Below are positions 1 to 8,933 of a stretch of 64,000 bases of DNA, in pieces. The stretch's first letter is position 1. Every line of letters starts with the position of its first letter. Both the position numbers and the translations under genes were made by a program. The notes under the pieces are model-generated. The model saw only the letters and a list, made by a program, of their open reading frames with translations. It was not told the origin of the DNA and ran no database searches. This DNA comes from Bacillota bacterium (lineage in GTDB: Bacteria > Bacillota > Clostridia > Acetivibrionales > DSM-1351): assembly GCA_023426005.1 (NCBI GenBank), contig JAFABO010000221.1:10259-74258 (forward strand), given 5' to 3'.

Positions 1-47
1 AGCGTAGATATCTTTTCCCCTGTTTTTCCAAAATCATTATAGTTCAT
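1..47 (-). CDS. Aldo/keto reductase, N-terminal fragment cut by window edge
   Basis: Reading the minus strand from the ATG at 47, the first residues are MNYNDFGKTGEKISTL. This is the usual opening of NADP-dependent aldo/keto reductases (a short strand, then G-K-T-G, then the start of the barrel). Only about 15 codons lie inside the window, so the assignment rests on a short motif. It would be the last visible gene of the minus-strand mannan operon; the ribosome site just upstream (GTGAGAA) is weak. Confidence 0.55.
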   Translation of the reverse strand, partial: MNYNDFGKTGEKIST

Positions 48-84
48 AATCAAATTCTCACTTTTCTGATAAATTATTATCTTA

Positions 85-177
85 TTATACCACTTGAACC
101 CATTGATTTGTTCCAGAACTTTTAAGAACCGCACCTATAAAGCCGGTACCAACGACGCCAATACCTACTTTATTCAC
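85..177 (-). pseudogene. Stub of a Gfo/Idh/MocA-type NAD(P) oxidoreductase
   Basis: A GTG at 177 sits five bases after a perfect AGGAGG and opens a 30-codon frame beginning VNKVGIGVVGTGFIGAV. It contains the Rossmann GxGxxG fingerprint (G-T-G-F-I-G) typical of Gfo/Idh/MocA sugar dehydrogenases. After about 16 residues the similarity to that family stops and the frame ends at a TAA at 85-87, with the aldo/keto reductase starting just beyond. Family members are normally 330-400 residues, so I read this as the remnant left by a deletion that joined the oxidoreductase start to the next gene. A short leader peptide is the alternative. Confidence 0.5.
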
Positions 178-182
178 ATTAA

Positions 183-222
183 CCTCCTAAGCCATTCTAT
201 GGCTTTGAGCCGCAATAGCGGC
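183..222 (-). repeat. Double mini-hairpin plus Shine-Dalgarno element, copy 1
   Basis: On the minus strand this reads GCCGC-N4-GCGGC, then TCAAA, then GCCAT-N3-ATGGC, then TTAGGAGG. It makes two small perfect stem-loops directly ahead of a strong ribosome site. A second copy with different loop bases but the same stems is at 12391-12429. Here the element also encodes the end of the GH2 protein: the TAG stop is inside TTAGGAGG, and the alanine-rich tail ending AAIAAQSHRMA is translated from the hairpins. The stems are conserved while the loops vary, which suggests selection on RNA structure. Confidence 0.7.
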
Positions 223-2748
223 CGCTGAGGCCCGGGGTATTTCTTTGGTACCCTTCACCCGAATTGTTTTGGGTTCATTCGGAAATAGCTTAACATAGTT
301 ATCCGAATAGTGTATGCGGTCATCCTCGCATACAAGGTATGCAAATGGTACGAATTTGTCCGAATGTATTGTAACCAGCAAATCATTACCGTCCTCAACA
401 GCAGAGTCCATTCTTACTTCTGCCTCCGGGAGGAACAATTCCCGGTAGTACGCACGAACACTGCATGCAGTTTCGAATTCCGGATGGTCTGAACTGACAT
501 AGCAGAAACCACGTTTAAGATCACCGTCTGCTTTAAAGATAAATTGCTGCCAGGAGTGAGGCTCACAGGTAATGGTCTGCGTACCCACCCGGCGCTTATT
601 GCCGCTAAAGTCTGAATACCCATATTCTATCTGGATTTCAGCACTTTCAGGTTTGTCATTTATAATTGTAGCTGTCGCAGTGCCGTCCTCAGCCCGGAGA
701 ATAATCTTCCTGTGCGCAAATGCCCGTTTCAGGAAATAATACGATATCTTTCTGGTAAGGTAGTAGTCAATAACTGTCCAGCCTGTTTCAGGCCATGCAT
801 CATTATACATCCATATGAGATCACCCGATCCGCAGGATTTCCTCCTGATGCCTTCAGCCATCTCCAGATACAGGCAACCCTGCATAATACCGCTGTACAG
901 CAGATATTCCTTCCAGTCCAGCTCAGAAAATTCTGTCAGATGATGCTGAATTGCACCATCAATACTATTGCGTTTATAATCATCTTCTCCATGGTGCTTC
1001 CAGATTGGGTTTTCCTTTGATACCTCTTCCCCGGCAAAATATCTGCGTACGGTACTTTCCATGTTTGCACCGAAGAAACCGTACTCGCTGCAGAAACGGG
1101 CATTAAACCGGTCAAAAGCTTCCAATTCATAGCTGAATTTAAATTTGGTGTTATCATCACGTCCAAAAAAGGTCCATGCGTGTACATCACCTTCTGTATT
1201 CTCATTGGAATGAACCCCGAAATAGGGTGATGACGGCATATAAAAAATTGACGGACAATTAGCCCTTACCGTTTCAGGAAGCATGTAGTTGTATATATAT
1301 TCTCCGTACAATCTTTCCGGAGGTACGCCTTTGGGAAACCAGTCGGTATAGGACTCATGCACCTCATTGTTTCCGGCCCAGAGTGCCATACACGGATAGT
1401 GGGCCAGACGCTTGCTCTGATACGTCGCTTCCAGCTGTGCCTCGTACATGAAAAGAGGATTATCATCCGGATAAAACGCACACGCAAACATAAAGTCGTG
1501 AAACAGCAATATTCCGTTCTCAGAACATGACTCATAAAAGCAGTCGGCTTCATATAATCCTCCACCCCAGATTCGGAGCATATTGAAGTTTGCTTCTTTT
1601 GCTTCTAGAACCAGAGTTCTGTACTTTTCTTTTGTAACCCTCAGATAAACCGAATCGGCAGGCACCCAATTCCCGCCTTTACAGAACACTCTTACACCAT
1701 TTACCCTGACAAAGAAATTGCGCGTTCCGTCTTCCAGTTTTGAACGGTCAATATCAATGGTACGGATACCAATTTTCTTGTCTTTCATTTCATTTACATG
1801 ACCATTACAGCGGCTTACCGCCCGGACAGTGTACTGGTTTGGATCTCCATAGCCGTTGGGCCACCAGAGTTTTGGGTTATCTATTGTAACAGTCTGACGA
1901 AAGACATTTAGGCCTCCGGCTGCTGTTTCGGTCAGACTGCCCCGGGCGGCGGGCCTGTTGCCGTACAATACTTCATATTCCACTGTTACATCGGCAGAAG
2001 ACTGCATCACCAGTTTTTCTACCTCGAAATAAAAATCAAGAGTTGCCGTATCATCATTAATGGAAGTAGTATCACATCGGAAATGGCTGATTTTTGCACC
2101 GGAGAAAGCTTCCAGATAAACTGAGCCACCTATGCCGCAGGTAGGCACCAGCTTACACCAATCCCAACCGTATGTAAACTGGGGTTTACGCAAATGAATA
2201 CGCTGAAAGCATTTAATAGAGGTGTCGGAGTATACCGACAGGCGGTCTACAGGGTAGTAGTCTTCAACTCCCGATGTCAGCCGGATAATTAATTGATTTA
2301 CTCCCACCTTGAGATAGCGTTTAATATCTTTTTCAAACGGTCGGAATGTATTGTGGTGCTGTCCAATGGGAATATTATTCAAAATTAAGTCTGCATTATA
2401 ATCAAGAAGTTCAATAAACAGACGAACCTGTTCCTCTTTTAAAATTTCTTCATCCACTTCAAACTCGCGGATAAACCACCAGGACATGTTTTTAATCCAG
2501 GTACAGTCATCGCTGTTTTTCCTGAGCAACGGTTCCTGAAGAAGCCCATTTTCAACCAAAGGGGTAATAACATCACATGGTACGGTGGCCTTAAGGTAGC
2601 CGTGACGCACTGGAAAATTTCTTGGCCATACTGCCAGTTCCGGGAAACCCTCCTCCCGGTTAAGTACCTCCTGAAAACGTTCAGGCCCTACATCTAAAAA
2701 CTCCGGGGCCAATTTCCACGTACCCGTAAGCGGGATTTTTTTTGCCAT
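187..2748 (-). CDS. GH2 beta-mannosidase, intracellular
   Basis: This 853-residue protein has the GH2 layout: an N-terminal jelly-roll sugar-binding domain (about 1-215), immunoglobulin-like domains, and a TIM barrel from about residue 345. The barrel carries LRIWGGGLYE, the acid/base glutamate E462 in WAGNNE and the likely nucleophile E555 in FCSEYGFFG. Length, WGGG motif and GNNE motif fit the beta-mannosidase branch better than beta-galactosidases. There is no signal peptide, so it acts in the cytoplasm on imported oligosaccharides, removing non-reducing mannose. It lies downstream of a CUT1 importer. Its last 14 or so codons are contributed by the repeat element at 183-222, a C-terminal extension that is probably not functional. 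Confidence 0.85.
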   Translation of the reverse strand: MAKKIPLTGTWKLAPEFLDVGPERFQEVLNREEGFPELAVWPRNFPVRHGYLKATVPCDVITPLVENGLLQEPLLRKNSDDCTWIKNMSWWFIREFEVDEEILKEEQVRLFIELLDYNADLILNNIPIGQHHNTFRPFEKDIKRYLKVGVNQLIIRLTSGVEDYYPVDRLSVYSDTSIKCFQRIHLRKPQFTYGWDWCKLVPTCGIGGSVYLEAFSGAKISHFRCDTTSINDDTATLDFYFEVEKLVMQSSADVTVEYEVLYGNRPAARGSLTETAAGGLNVFRQTVTIDNPKLWWPNGYGDPNQYTVRAVSRCNGHVNEMKDKKIGIRTIDIDRSKLEDGTRNFFVRVNGVRVFCKGGNWVPADSVYLRVTKEKYRTLVLEAKEANFNMLRIWGGGLYEADCFYESCSENGILLFHDFMFACAFYPDDNPLFMYEAQLEATYQSKRLAHYPCMALWAGNNEVHESYTDWFPKGVPPERLYGEYIYNYMLPETVRANCPSIFYMPSSPYFGVHSNENTEGDVHAWTFFGRDDNTKFKFSYELEAFDRFNARFCSEYGFFGANMESTVRRYFAGEEVSKENPIWKHHGEDDYKRNSIDGAIQHHLTEFSELDWKEYLLYSGIMQGCLYLEMAEGIRRKSCGSGDLIWMYNDAWPETGWTVIDYYLTRKISYYFLKRAFAHRKIILRAEDGTATATIINDKPESAEIQIEYGYSDFSGNKRRVGTQTITCEPHSWQQFIFKADGDLKRGFCYVSSDHPEFETACSVRAYYRELFLPEAEVRMDSAVEDGNDLLVTIHSDKFVPFAYLVCEDDRIHYSDNYVKLFPNEPKTIRVKGTKEIPRASAAAIAAQSHRMA

Positions 2749-2798
2749 AACCAGTTCACCCTTTTCGCAAAATAATCTTATATAAATACTAATAACTT

Positions 2799-2842
2799 AA
2801 TTTCCGGGACATTTTGAGTACAATCCAAATGTCCCGGAAATT
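2799..2842 (-). terminator. 16-bp perfect hairpin between VOC gene and GH2 gene
   Basis: Inverted arms at 2799-2814 and 2827-2842 (AATTTCCGGGACATTT and its complement) are perfect over 16 bp with a 12-base loop. No long T-tract follows on either strand, so it may be a weak terminator or an mRNA processing and stability element inside the operon. Confidence 0.6.
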
Positions 2843-2883
2843 TCGCAAAACCGGCCTTTATTCATCAAATTATGTATACTATC

Positions 2884-3738
2884 TTAACGGCTTGCTTGGG
2901 CTTGAAGCGAATTAGGATCGATGGTCATCAATTCGATTTTGTTGCCGTCGGGGTCATGTGTCCAGGCCTGATAGTTTAAGTCTTTACCCTGGCTGGGTTC
3001 CACATCGATAGGCACACCCTTTGCACGTAAATCTTCAACAGTCTTATATACATCCTCGCACTCGAAGCAGGTATGCATAAAACCCGCAGATTCATGTTTG
3101 ATTTGTACACTTTCCACTCCGCCATAGAAGAGTTCTATATAAGTACCATCTTTTACACGGAGGTAAATCAGCCAGGGCTTACCCTGTTCATCATCCAGTT
3201 CATAAATTTTTGTAAAGCCTAACTTATTTACATAGAAATCCAGAGATTTTCCCATGTCTTGCACTGTGTAAGCCATATGACCTATGCCGGTATAACCTTT
3301 TTCAGAATAATCGTATTTTGCTGCATTGGCTTTCATATGGGGTGAAGCCGGATTGTACTGAACAAACTCTACTGCATTTCCATCAGGGTCATGAATCCAG
3401 ATGTTACGATTCAAATCCTTTCCCTCACCCGGCTTTGGTTCGGAAATAATTCCTTTTCCATAAAGTCTTTCTGCCAAGGCCTGAATGTCACCAACTGAAA
3501 TACAGTAGTGATGGTAGCCTATAACCCCGGATGCATATGCACGATCGCGGTCTTTTACTCCGTCGTGAAAGAGTTCTAAAAACGCATTGCTGCATATTTT
3601 AACATACACGATCCACGGTTTACCTTCATCATCTGATATTTCAAATACCTTCTTAAAGCCTATCAAACCACAGTAAAATTCAAGTGCTTTTTCCATGTCG
3701 GTTACTTTTACTGCATTATGTGCAATTCCTGTAATCAT
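2884..3738 (-). CDS. Tandem VOC-fold (glyoxalase/dioxygenase-like) protein
   Basis: The 284 residues contain two consecutive VOC domains (about 1-130 and 150-275) that are clearly internal duplicates. Both have a G-I-x-H start, an ELFxGGV-like strand, and end with the HDPDGN-x-(I/V)-E metal-site motif. Paired VOC domains form one active site that binds a divalent metal through His and Glu. The family covers glyoxalases, extradiol dioxygenases and epimerases, and the substrate cannot be read from sequence. Its place between an SDR and a beta-mannosidase suggests a role in converting an unusual sugar or an aromatic attached to hemicellulose (inference). The ribosome site AAGGGCGG supports the ATG at 3738. 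Confidence 0.75.
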   Translation of the reverse strand: MITGIAHNAVKVTDMEKALEFYCGLIGFKKVFEISDDEGKPWIVYVKICSNAFLELFHDGVKDRDRAYASGVIGYHHYCISVGDIQALAERLYGKGIISEPKPGEGKDLNRNIWIHDPDGNAVEFVQYNPASPHMKANAAKYDYSEKGYTGIGHMAYTVQDMGKSLDFYVNKLGFTKIYELDDEQGKPWLIYLRVKDGTYIELFYGGVESVQIKHESAGFMHTCFECEDVYKTVEDLRAKGVPIDVEPSQGKDLNYQAWTHDPDGNKIELMTIDPNSLQAQASR

Positions 3739-3791
3739 ATCGTTTTCCGCCCTTTATCAGATATATTTGTTAATTTACAAAGACTTTTTTA

Positions 3792-4766
3792 TCACCAAAC
3801 ATGGTAAACGTTGTGTACCTCTTCTCCTGAAAGAATCTTTCCTGCGCGGGTAATGTTCCATTGAATATGGTCTTTTAAATCCTCGTCGCCCTGGAAGGAT
3901 AGTCCAAATACACGTTCCATTTTGTTTGCATTATAATAGGCCGGGTTACGGTTTTCATTGGCATTTGGAACAATAACCCTGCTTGAAGAACCAGTTAATT
4001 CAATTGCTGTCTGCGCAATTTCCGCCCATGTAATAAATTTCTTACCAAGAGCCATAAAAGTTTCTTTATTGAAATCGCTTTCTGCCAATTTCACATAGAG
4101 CTCTGCAATCTGTTTTCCTGAGAGGAACTGAGTGCCATCAAACTTATCAAAGGTGAGAGTCTCATTCTGAAGCACTGCTTTTGCAATGTTTAAGAAACGG
4201 ACATCCGACTGAGATGCACCGCCTTCGTATGCGGGATTTGAAAAGATATAGCCCGGACGGATTACATTTCTTAAAATTTTCGTTTTGGTTCCGTAATCGC
4301 CCTGACCACCATAATACTGATTAAAGCCCATTATATACATTTCGGTTGAGGCCTTGGTTGCACCGTACAGATCACCGGGGAGCAATACGGCAGTCTCATC
4401 CATACCATCACGAAGTGAACCCATTGCCGCAGTAGAACTTGTATAAACAAATTTTTTAACACCTGCTTTTTCTGCCGCATCCATTAAGAACAATGAAACC
4501 CTGGTATCATGCTCCAGCATTTCAACCGGATCATTTCCCCAGCCAAGAGCGATATGTACTACCGCATCACAGCCATTGAGCGCTTTTTTCATCACATCCA
4601 GTTCAAGAATATTACCCTTTACAAGAGTTACGTTTTTGAGAGTTTTGTAAACTGGAATACGGTCTGGTGTACGAGTGAGCAATACAATTTCATGGCCTGC
4701 CGCAAGCAGTGCCTTGGTAACATTTTGCCCGATATTTCCCGTACCGCCGGTAACAAAGATTTTCAT
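3792..4766 (-). CDS. Extended SDR, NAD-dependent sugar epimerase/dehydratase-like
   Basis: This 324-residue protein begins MKIFVTGGTGNIGQNV, the TGxxGxxG nucleotide-binding loop of extended short-chain dehydrogenases. A Ser-containing strand (YTSSTAAMG) is followed by the YGATK catalytic Tyr-xxx-Lys. Relatives include UDP-sugar epimerases and uronate dehydrogenases, and the exact reaction is open. It lies in an apparent operon between the permease and the VOC gene, with GGAGG upstream of its start. Confidence 0.75.
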   Translation of the reverse strand: MKIFVTGGTGNIGQNVTKALLAAGHEIVLLTRTPDRIPVYKTLKNVTLVKGNILELDVMKKALNGCDAVVHIALGWGNDPVEMLEHDTRVSLFLMDAAEKAGVKKFVYTSSTAAMGSLRDGMDETAVLLPGDLYGATKASTEMYIMGFNQYYGGQGDYGTKTKILRNVIRPGYIFSNPAYEGGASQSDVRFLNIAKAVLQNETLTFDKFDGTQFLSGKQIAELYVKLAESDFNKETFMALGKKFITWAEIAQTAIELTGSSSRVIVPNANENRNPAYYNANKMERVFGLSFQGDEDLKDHIQWNITRAGKILSGEEVHNVYHVW

Positions 4767-4816
4767 GAGAACTCCTCCAATATTAGCTTTTTTAATTAAA
4801 TTGTTTTTTTATAAAA

Positions 4817-5719
4817 TTAACCTTTAACACTACCCATTACCAAACCTGTAGTAAAGTAACGCTGCAGGAATGGATAAACAATGAGAATTGGTATGGTTGC
4901 AAGGAAAAGCTGTGCTGCGTTTGTTGTACGCGCATTGACCATACTTAACATAGTAGAAAGGCTGGACTTGGTATCGCTGATATTGCGGAAGAAGGTTTCC
5001 GGATCAATAACAACCGTTTGCAAATAGGTCTGCAGCGGGTACTTTTCTACACGGTCTATATATATCAATCCATCAAACCAGCTGTTCCAATGCCCTACAA
5101 ATGAGAATAAAGTAACTGTTGCCAATGTGGGAAGCGAAACAGGAATTATAATCTGAATCAGCGTCTGCAAATGATTCGCCCCGTCAATGAATGCCGCTTC
5201 CTCAAGTTCAGAGGGCAAACTCCGCATGTAGTTCATAACAACCAGCATATTGAATACCGATAGCGCTCCCGGAAGAATCAGAGCCCAAATACTGCCTATA
5301 AAACCGGTGTATCTGACCATCATATAAGACGGAATAAGACCTCCGGAAAAAAGAATAGTAATCACAAAGTACCAGGAAAACACATTTCTTGCACGGAACT
5401 GCTTAGTCGACTTTGAGAGAGGATAAGCAGTCAGAATAATTAATGCAATATTAACCGGAACACCTATAATAACGCGCTTGCAAGATATCCACAGCGATAC
5501 AAAAAATTGGGAGCTGCTGGTGACAATAAAATCATACGCAGATGTAGTAAATTCTACAGGCCAGAAAGTAACCTGACCGGAAGTAACCGCCGACTTGCTG
5601 CTAAAAGAAATGGCCAGCAGATTTATAAACGGTAAAATACAGCACAGCGCAATAAAAATCAGAATCATATGATTGCAAACCAAAAAAACTTTTCGGGAGA
5701 GCGATGTTTTTACTTTCAT
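4817..5719 (-). CDS. CUT1 sugar ABC importer, permease (LplC type)
   Basis: A 300-residue integral membrane protein with six predicted membrane segments. It has the permease EAA loop, seen here as EEAAFIDGANHLQTL followed by IIIPVSLP, which docks onto the ATPase. The ending GLVMGSVKG is characteristic of the LplC/YtcP branch. It pairs with the adjoining LplB-type permease (16-bp gap) and the binding protein at 6778-8466. No ATPase is encoded nearby, so a shared MsmX-type ATPase would power it, as is usual for these importers. Mannan oligosaccharides are the inferred cargo. Confidence 0.85.
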   Translation of the reverse strand: MKVKTSLSRKVFLVCNHMILIFIALCCILPFINLLAISFSSKSAVTSGQVTFWPVEFTTSAYDFIVTSSSQFFVSLWISCKRVIIGVPVNIALIILTAYPLSKSTKQFRARNVFSWYFVITILFSGGLIPSYMMVRYTGFIGSIWALILPGALSVFNMLVVMNYMRSLPSELEEAAFIDGANHLQTLIQIIIPVSLPTLATVTLFSFVGHWNSWFDGLIYIDRVEKYPLQTYLQTVVIDPETFFRNISDTKSSLSTMLSMVNARTTNAAQLFLATIPILIVYPFLQRYFTTGLVMGSVKG

Positions 5720-5735
5720 TAGAATTTACCTCCTC

Positions 5736-6674
5736 CTAGAATACACGGTAGCCGGCAAATTTATCTGCCATATAATAGGATGTTATAATGAATATCAAAG
5801 AAACTATTGACTTAAAAAGGCCTGCTGCCGTCGATAACGAGTATTGTACATCTACCATACCAAGACGATACACCATTGTGTCAAGTATATCACCGGTAGA
5901 GTACACAGCCGGACTATACAGGTTATAAATCTGTTCAAACCCGCCGTTTAATACATTCGCAAGACTAAGCACCGACATCAGTACGATAATACTGGTAATG
6001 CCGGGCAAGGTTATATGCCAGGTCTGCTGCATACGGCTTGCTCCATCAACAGTAGCCGCTTCATATAAAAACGGATCAATTCCGGTAAGTGCAGCAAGGT
6101 AAATGACTGAAGTAAACCCGAAGGTCTTCCAGATATCCGTTATGATCATTGTATTCGGGAACCATTCAGGAGATCCTAGAAAAAAGATTGGTTCAAAGCC
6201 AAAATAAGATATAATCTGATTTACAACCCCGGTTGACGGCGAAAGGATATCAGCAAAAATACCTGCAAGTATAACCCAGGAGAGAAAATTCGGAAGGTAT
6301 ACCATAGTCTGAATACTGCGTTTTACTTTCATTTTGCTCACTTCATTAAGCATAAGAGCAAAGAGAACCGGTATAATAATACCAAGAATCATTTTCATTA
6401 GTGCAATATAGATAGTATTGCCGATAACATTCCAGGTATCAGGGAGATTGAACAACTGTTCAAAGTTCTTTAAACCAACCCATTTTGAACCAAACAAACC
6501 TTTGGCAGGAACAAACTTCTGAAATGCTATTGAAATCCCGGCTATAGAACCATATTGGTAAATACCAACTATAATGATTGCCGGGATAAGCATTACATAT
6601 AGAGGAAGTTCTCTGTATAGTCGTGAATTTTTGAATGTTTTCTTTTTATGATTTTCTTTTTTAACTATTTCCAT
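5736..6674 (-). CDS. CUT1 sugar ABC importer, permease (LplB type)
   Basis: A 312-residue membrane protein with a short basic N-terminus and six membrane segments. Its EAA loop (YEAATVDGASRMQQTWHITL) lies at the cytoplasmic side. I place the start at the ATG at 6674, where GGGAGGG lies nine bases upstream; the frame is open further upstream to 6734 but has no ribosome site there. It forms the heterodimeric pore with the downstream LplC-type permease. Confidence 0.83.
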   Translation of the reverse strand: MEIVKKENHKKKTFKNSRLYRELPLYVMLIPAIIIVGIYQYGSIAGISIAFQKFVPAKGLFGSKWVGLKNFEQLFNLPDTWNVIGNTIYIALMKMILGIIIPVLFALMLNEVSKMKVKRSIQTMVYLPNFLSWVILAGIFADILSPSTGVVNQIISYFGFEPIFFLGSPEWFPNTMIITDIWKTFGFTSVIYLAALTGIDPFLYEAATVDGASRMQQTWHITLPGITSIIVLMSVLSLANVLNGGFEQIYNLYSPAVYSTGDILDTMVYRLGMVDVQYSLSTAAGLFKSIVSLIFIITSYYMADKFAGYRVF

Positions 6675-6699
6675 TAGTCCAAAGACCCTCCCTTTATTA

Positions 6700-6738
6700 T
6701 GGAATGAATGCCGAAACAGTCTTCCGGCATTCATTCCA
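6700..6738 (-). other. Hairpin between solute-binding protein and permease genes
   Basis: Perfect 14-bp arms at 6700-6713 (TGGAATGAATGCCG) and 6725-6738, with an 11-base loop. It sits right after the binding-protein stop codon and lacks a U-tract. The same arrangement recurs in the other three ABC operons here (21388, 27177, 36885), suggesting partial termination or 3'-end protection of the binding-protein mRNA. Confidence 0.65.
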
Positions 6739-6777
6739 ATTATTTAACTTCTGAACATACAGCTGATGTTAATCAGA

Positions 6778-8466
6778 TTATTTAGGGGGGTACATGGTTT
6801 CGAGATCGTCAAGTATTTTCTTGCCGCCTACTTTAAGCCAGTTCTGGACAAAGGTATCAAAAGTGCTGTCTACGTCGGCGCCCATAATCATTTTAGTGTA
6901 CTGTTCCAGAACCATTTTTTCCAGAGTCGGGCCATATTCAACGTAGCTATCCGGTTGGACTCCCATTATACTCTGTACAAGAGCATTGTCCGGCTGATAT
7001 TTTGTCTGGATAATATGCATTGATCCGATTTGAGAGTATACACCCCATAGACCATATGCATCGCTCTTTTTGGATTCGCCTTTTTCAAACGCCATATAGG
7101 TATTATATTTAGTCACCATATCCTGTGGCAGAGATGAAACATCGCCCGTTTTGTTAACCTCGCGGTAAATCGGAGCAAAGGTAGTTTCCTGAGGTTCATT
7201 TATCCAACATGGATTGAAACGGTACTGTTCGTCATTAGTGTAAATATCTGCCGTTTCTTTGGGCATATCAAGGTTGCAGATTGTGTTGTAGTGATTATAT
7301 ATTTTTATTACAGCTTCAGGGTTCTTACATTTTGCATTAACCATTAAGATATCACCTGAACAGTTGCTGTTGTAACCCAATTTGTAATCATAGCCTTCCT
7401 GGGTGGGAATAGGGTAGGGATGTACTACGGCACCGTAGTTTTCAAATGCAAGGTTCCAGGGATACCAGGTACCCCATTGCTGCCCAAACGCCATACCGAT
7501 CTTACCTTTGCCGATATCCTCAGCGAGGCCTGACTGGTCTTTTACAACAAATTCCTTGTCTATAATTTTATCTTTGTACATCTTTTGAACGAATTTGAGC
7601 ACTTCCTTCATTTCAGGCTGGATCACAGGGCTGGTAACTTTACCGGATTTATCCCTGTAGAACATTTCCTGTCTGAAAAGAGGAACCCCCCAGGCACCGG
7701 AAAGACCTAAAAGTGAAGCGTGGTCAGCCGATACAATTTGGTTGTGAAGACCCAGTCCAAAAGTGTCATCTTTACCGTTTTTGTCCGGGTCTTTGTATGT
7801 AAATGCGTAAGCCAGATCATAAAGTTCGTCAATAGTAGTTGGAGCCTTCATGCCCAGATTGTCCAGCCAATCCTGACGGATCCACAGCAGCGTAGCCATC
7901 TGTGTATTATCATTCAGAGACGGGATACCGAACATTTTACCATCAAAACTTACATAATTGAAACTGTCTTTATATTTGTCTTTCACTCCGGACATGTACT
8001 CACCGGCATATGAATCAAATACTTCTGTCAGGTCTTTAAGGTAACCAGCCTCATAGGCCTGCTTAAAAATAGAATAGTTTCCCTTGAATATGTCCGGAAG
8101 GTCGCCGGAAGCAAGGCAAAGTTTTAACTTATTGTTGTATGCTTCGGTGTTAAGGTCAGCTGTCCACGCAACTTTGAGATCAACGTTTAAGTCTTCCTTA
8201 ATCTTACGTGACCAAACGTTATTATCATAGGTATCACCGTTTTTGAACTGCTGTACCGAAGTTGCAGGAACACCCCATGTCAAGGTCACCGCTTCGCCGT
8301 ATTTGCCTATTGGATCATTCTTAGAAGCCGTGGATGCACCGGAAGCTGTAGAAACAGAAGTTGAGGAACCTGATGATGCAGCCGTTGGTTCACTATTACC
8401 GCATGCTGCCAGAGAAAAAGCCAGAATACCGCTAAGAAGCATTGCCAAAAGTTTTTTGCTTTTCAT
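6778..8466 (-). CDS. Lipoprotein sugar-binding protein (LplA type) of the mannan-locus importer
   Basis: The 562-residue protein starts with a lipoprotein signal (basic KSKK, hydrophobic stretch, lipobox LAAC at about residue 22) and a Ser/Thr/Ala-rich linker. It then has a large extracellular solute-binding fold of the YtcQ/LplA type, whose usual length is 500-570. It captures oligosaccharide outside the cell for the two permeases downstream. It is the first gene of the minus-strand operon, and its upstream region holds palindromic ACACGTGT sites likely bound by the divergent LacI regulator. Confidence 0.85.
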   Translation of the reverse strand: MKSKKLLAMLLSGILAFSLAACGNSEPTAASSGSSTSVSTASGASTASKNDPIGKYGEAVTLTWGVPATSVQQFKNGDTYDNNVWSRKIKEDLNVDLKVAWTADLNTEAYNNKLKLCLASGDLPDIFKGNYSIFKQAYEAGYLKDLTEVFDSYAGEYMSGVKDKYKDSFNYVSFDGKMFGIPSLNDNTQMATLLWIRQDWLDNLGMKAPTTIDELYDLAYAFTYKDPDKNGKDDTFGLGLHNQIVSADHASLLGLSGAWGVPLFRQEMFYRDKSGKVTSPVIQPEMKEVLKFVQKMYKDKIIDKEFVVKDQSGLAEDIGKGKIGMAFGQQWGTWYPWNLAFENYGAVVHPYPIPTQEGYDYKLGYNSNCSGDILMVNAKCKNPEAVIKIYNHYNTICNLDMPKETADIYTNDEQYRFNPCWINEPQETTFAPIYREVNKTGDVSSLPQDMVTKYNTYMAFEKGESKKSDAYGLWGVYSQIGSMHIIQTKYQPDNALVQSIMGVQPDSYVEYGPTLEKMVLEQYTKMIMGADVDSTFDTFVQNWLKVGGKKILDDLETMYPPK

Positions 8467-8572
8467 TATAGTCCCATCCTTTTTAATTATTTTGCTAGAC
8501 TAGTTCTTTTACATATACCCAGTGAGGGGTAACTTTGCTAGTTTTGGGATTAATAACAGACTGCAGTTCTGG

Positions 8573-8580
8573 ACACGTGT
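8573..8580. promoter_or_regulatory. Putative LacI-family operator ACACGTGT
   Basis: The 8-bp palindrome ACACGTGT lies about 107 bases upstream of the binding-protein start. A longer version recurs at 8719 and again after the LacI gene at 9998. LacI-family operators are commonly palindromes with a central CG, which this fits. Confidence 0.5.
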
Positions 8581-8718
8581 TACCATTATTCCCAAAAAAA
8601 ATGGTCAAAAAGGTTTAGTTTAACTAAAGATCAACCCGGGATGATACATTTAAACCATATTATACCTCAATCAGAGTATTTTTAATAGAGCTATCTTGTA
8701 AATTATGTTAGCATAAGT

Positions 8719-8728
8719 AACACGTGTT
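8719..8728. promoter_or_regulatory. Putative LacI-family operator AACACGTGTT
   Basis: A perfect 10-bp palindrome, AACACGTGTT, in the middle of the divergent intergenic region and identical to the one at 9998-10007. It could serve both the importer operon and autoregulation of the LacI gene. Confidence 0.55.
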
Positions 8729-8933
8729 TGCAACACTTATTTGTTATTTTTTATCAAAATTATCATTTATTTTTATGTACAATTTATGCAAATTGCCCCA
8801 GGCATCACCTCCCATGTGCATTTCTGAAACACTTCAGTATTGTGTTTTTACATTTTCTATGATATTATAGGCATATTAGGTAAATAATTTTATCTAAAAT
8901 ATGTTGATTTAAAGAGAGAATAAACACGTTTTT

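Larger units (their letters stand above)
8467..8933. promoter_or_regulatory. Divergent regulatory region between importer operon and LacI gene
   Basis: No gene is visible in these 467 bases. They are AT-rich and hold the promoters of the minus-strand importer operon and the plus-strand LacI gene, with two ACACGTGT palindromes (8573 and 8719). A third half-matching site, AACACGTTT at 8923-8931, lies just before the LacI start codon. I did not find a convincing -35/-10 pair for either direction. Confidence 0.6.

Noticed and set aside
2668..2679. TGAAAACGTTCA resembling a catabolite-response element in the GH2 gene
   Set aside because: Matches only part of the 14-base cre consensus and sits inside codons without a promoter nearby.
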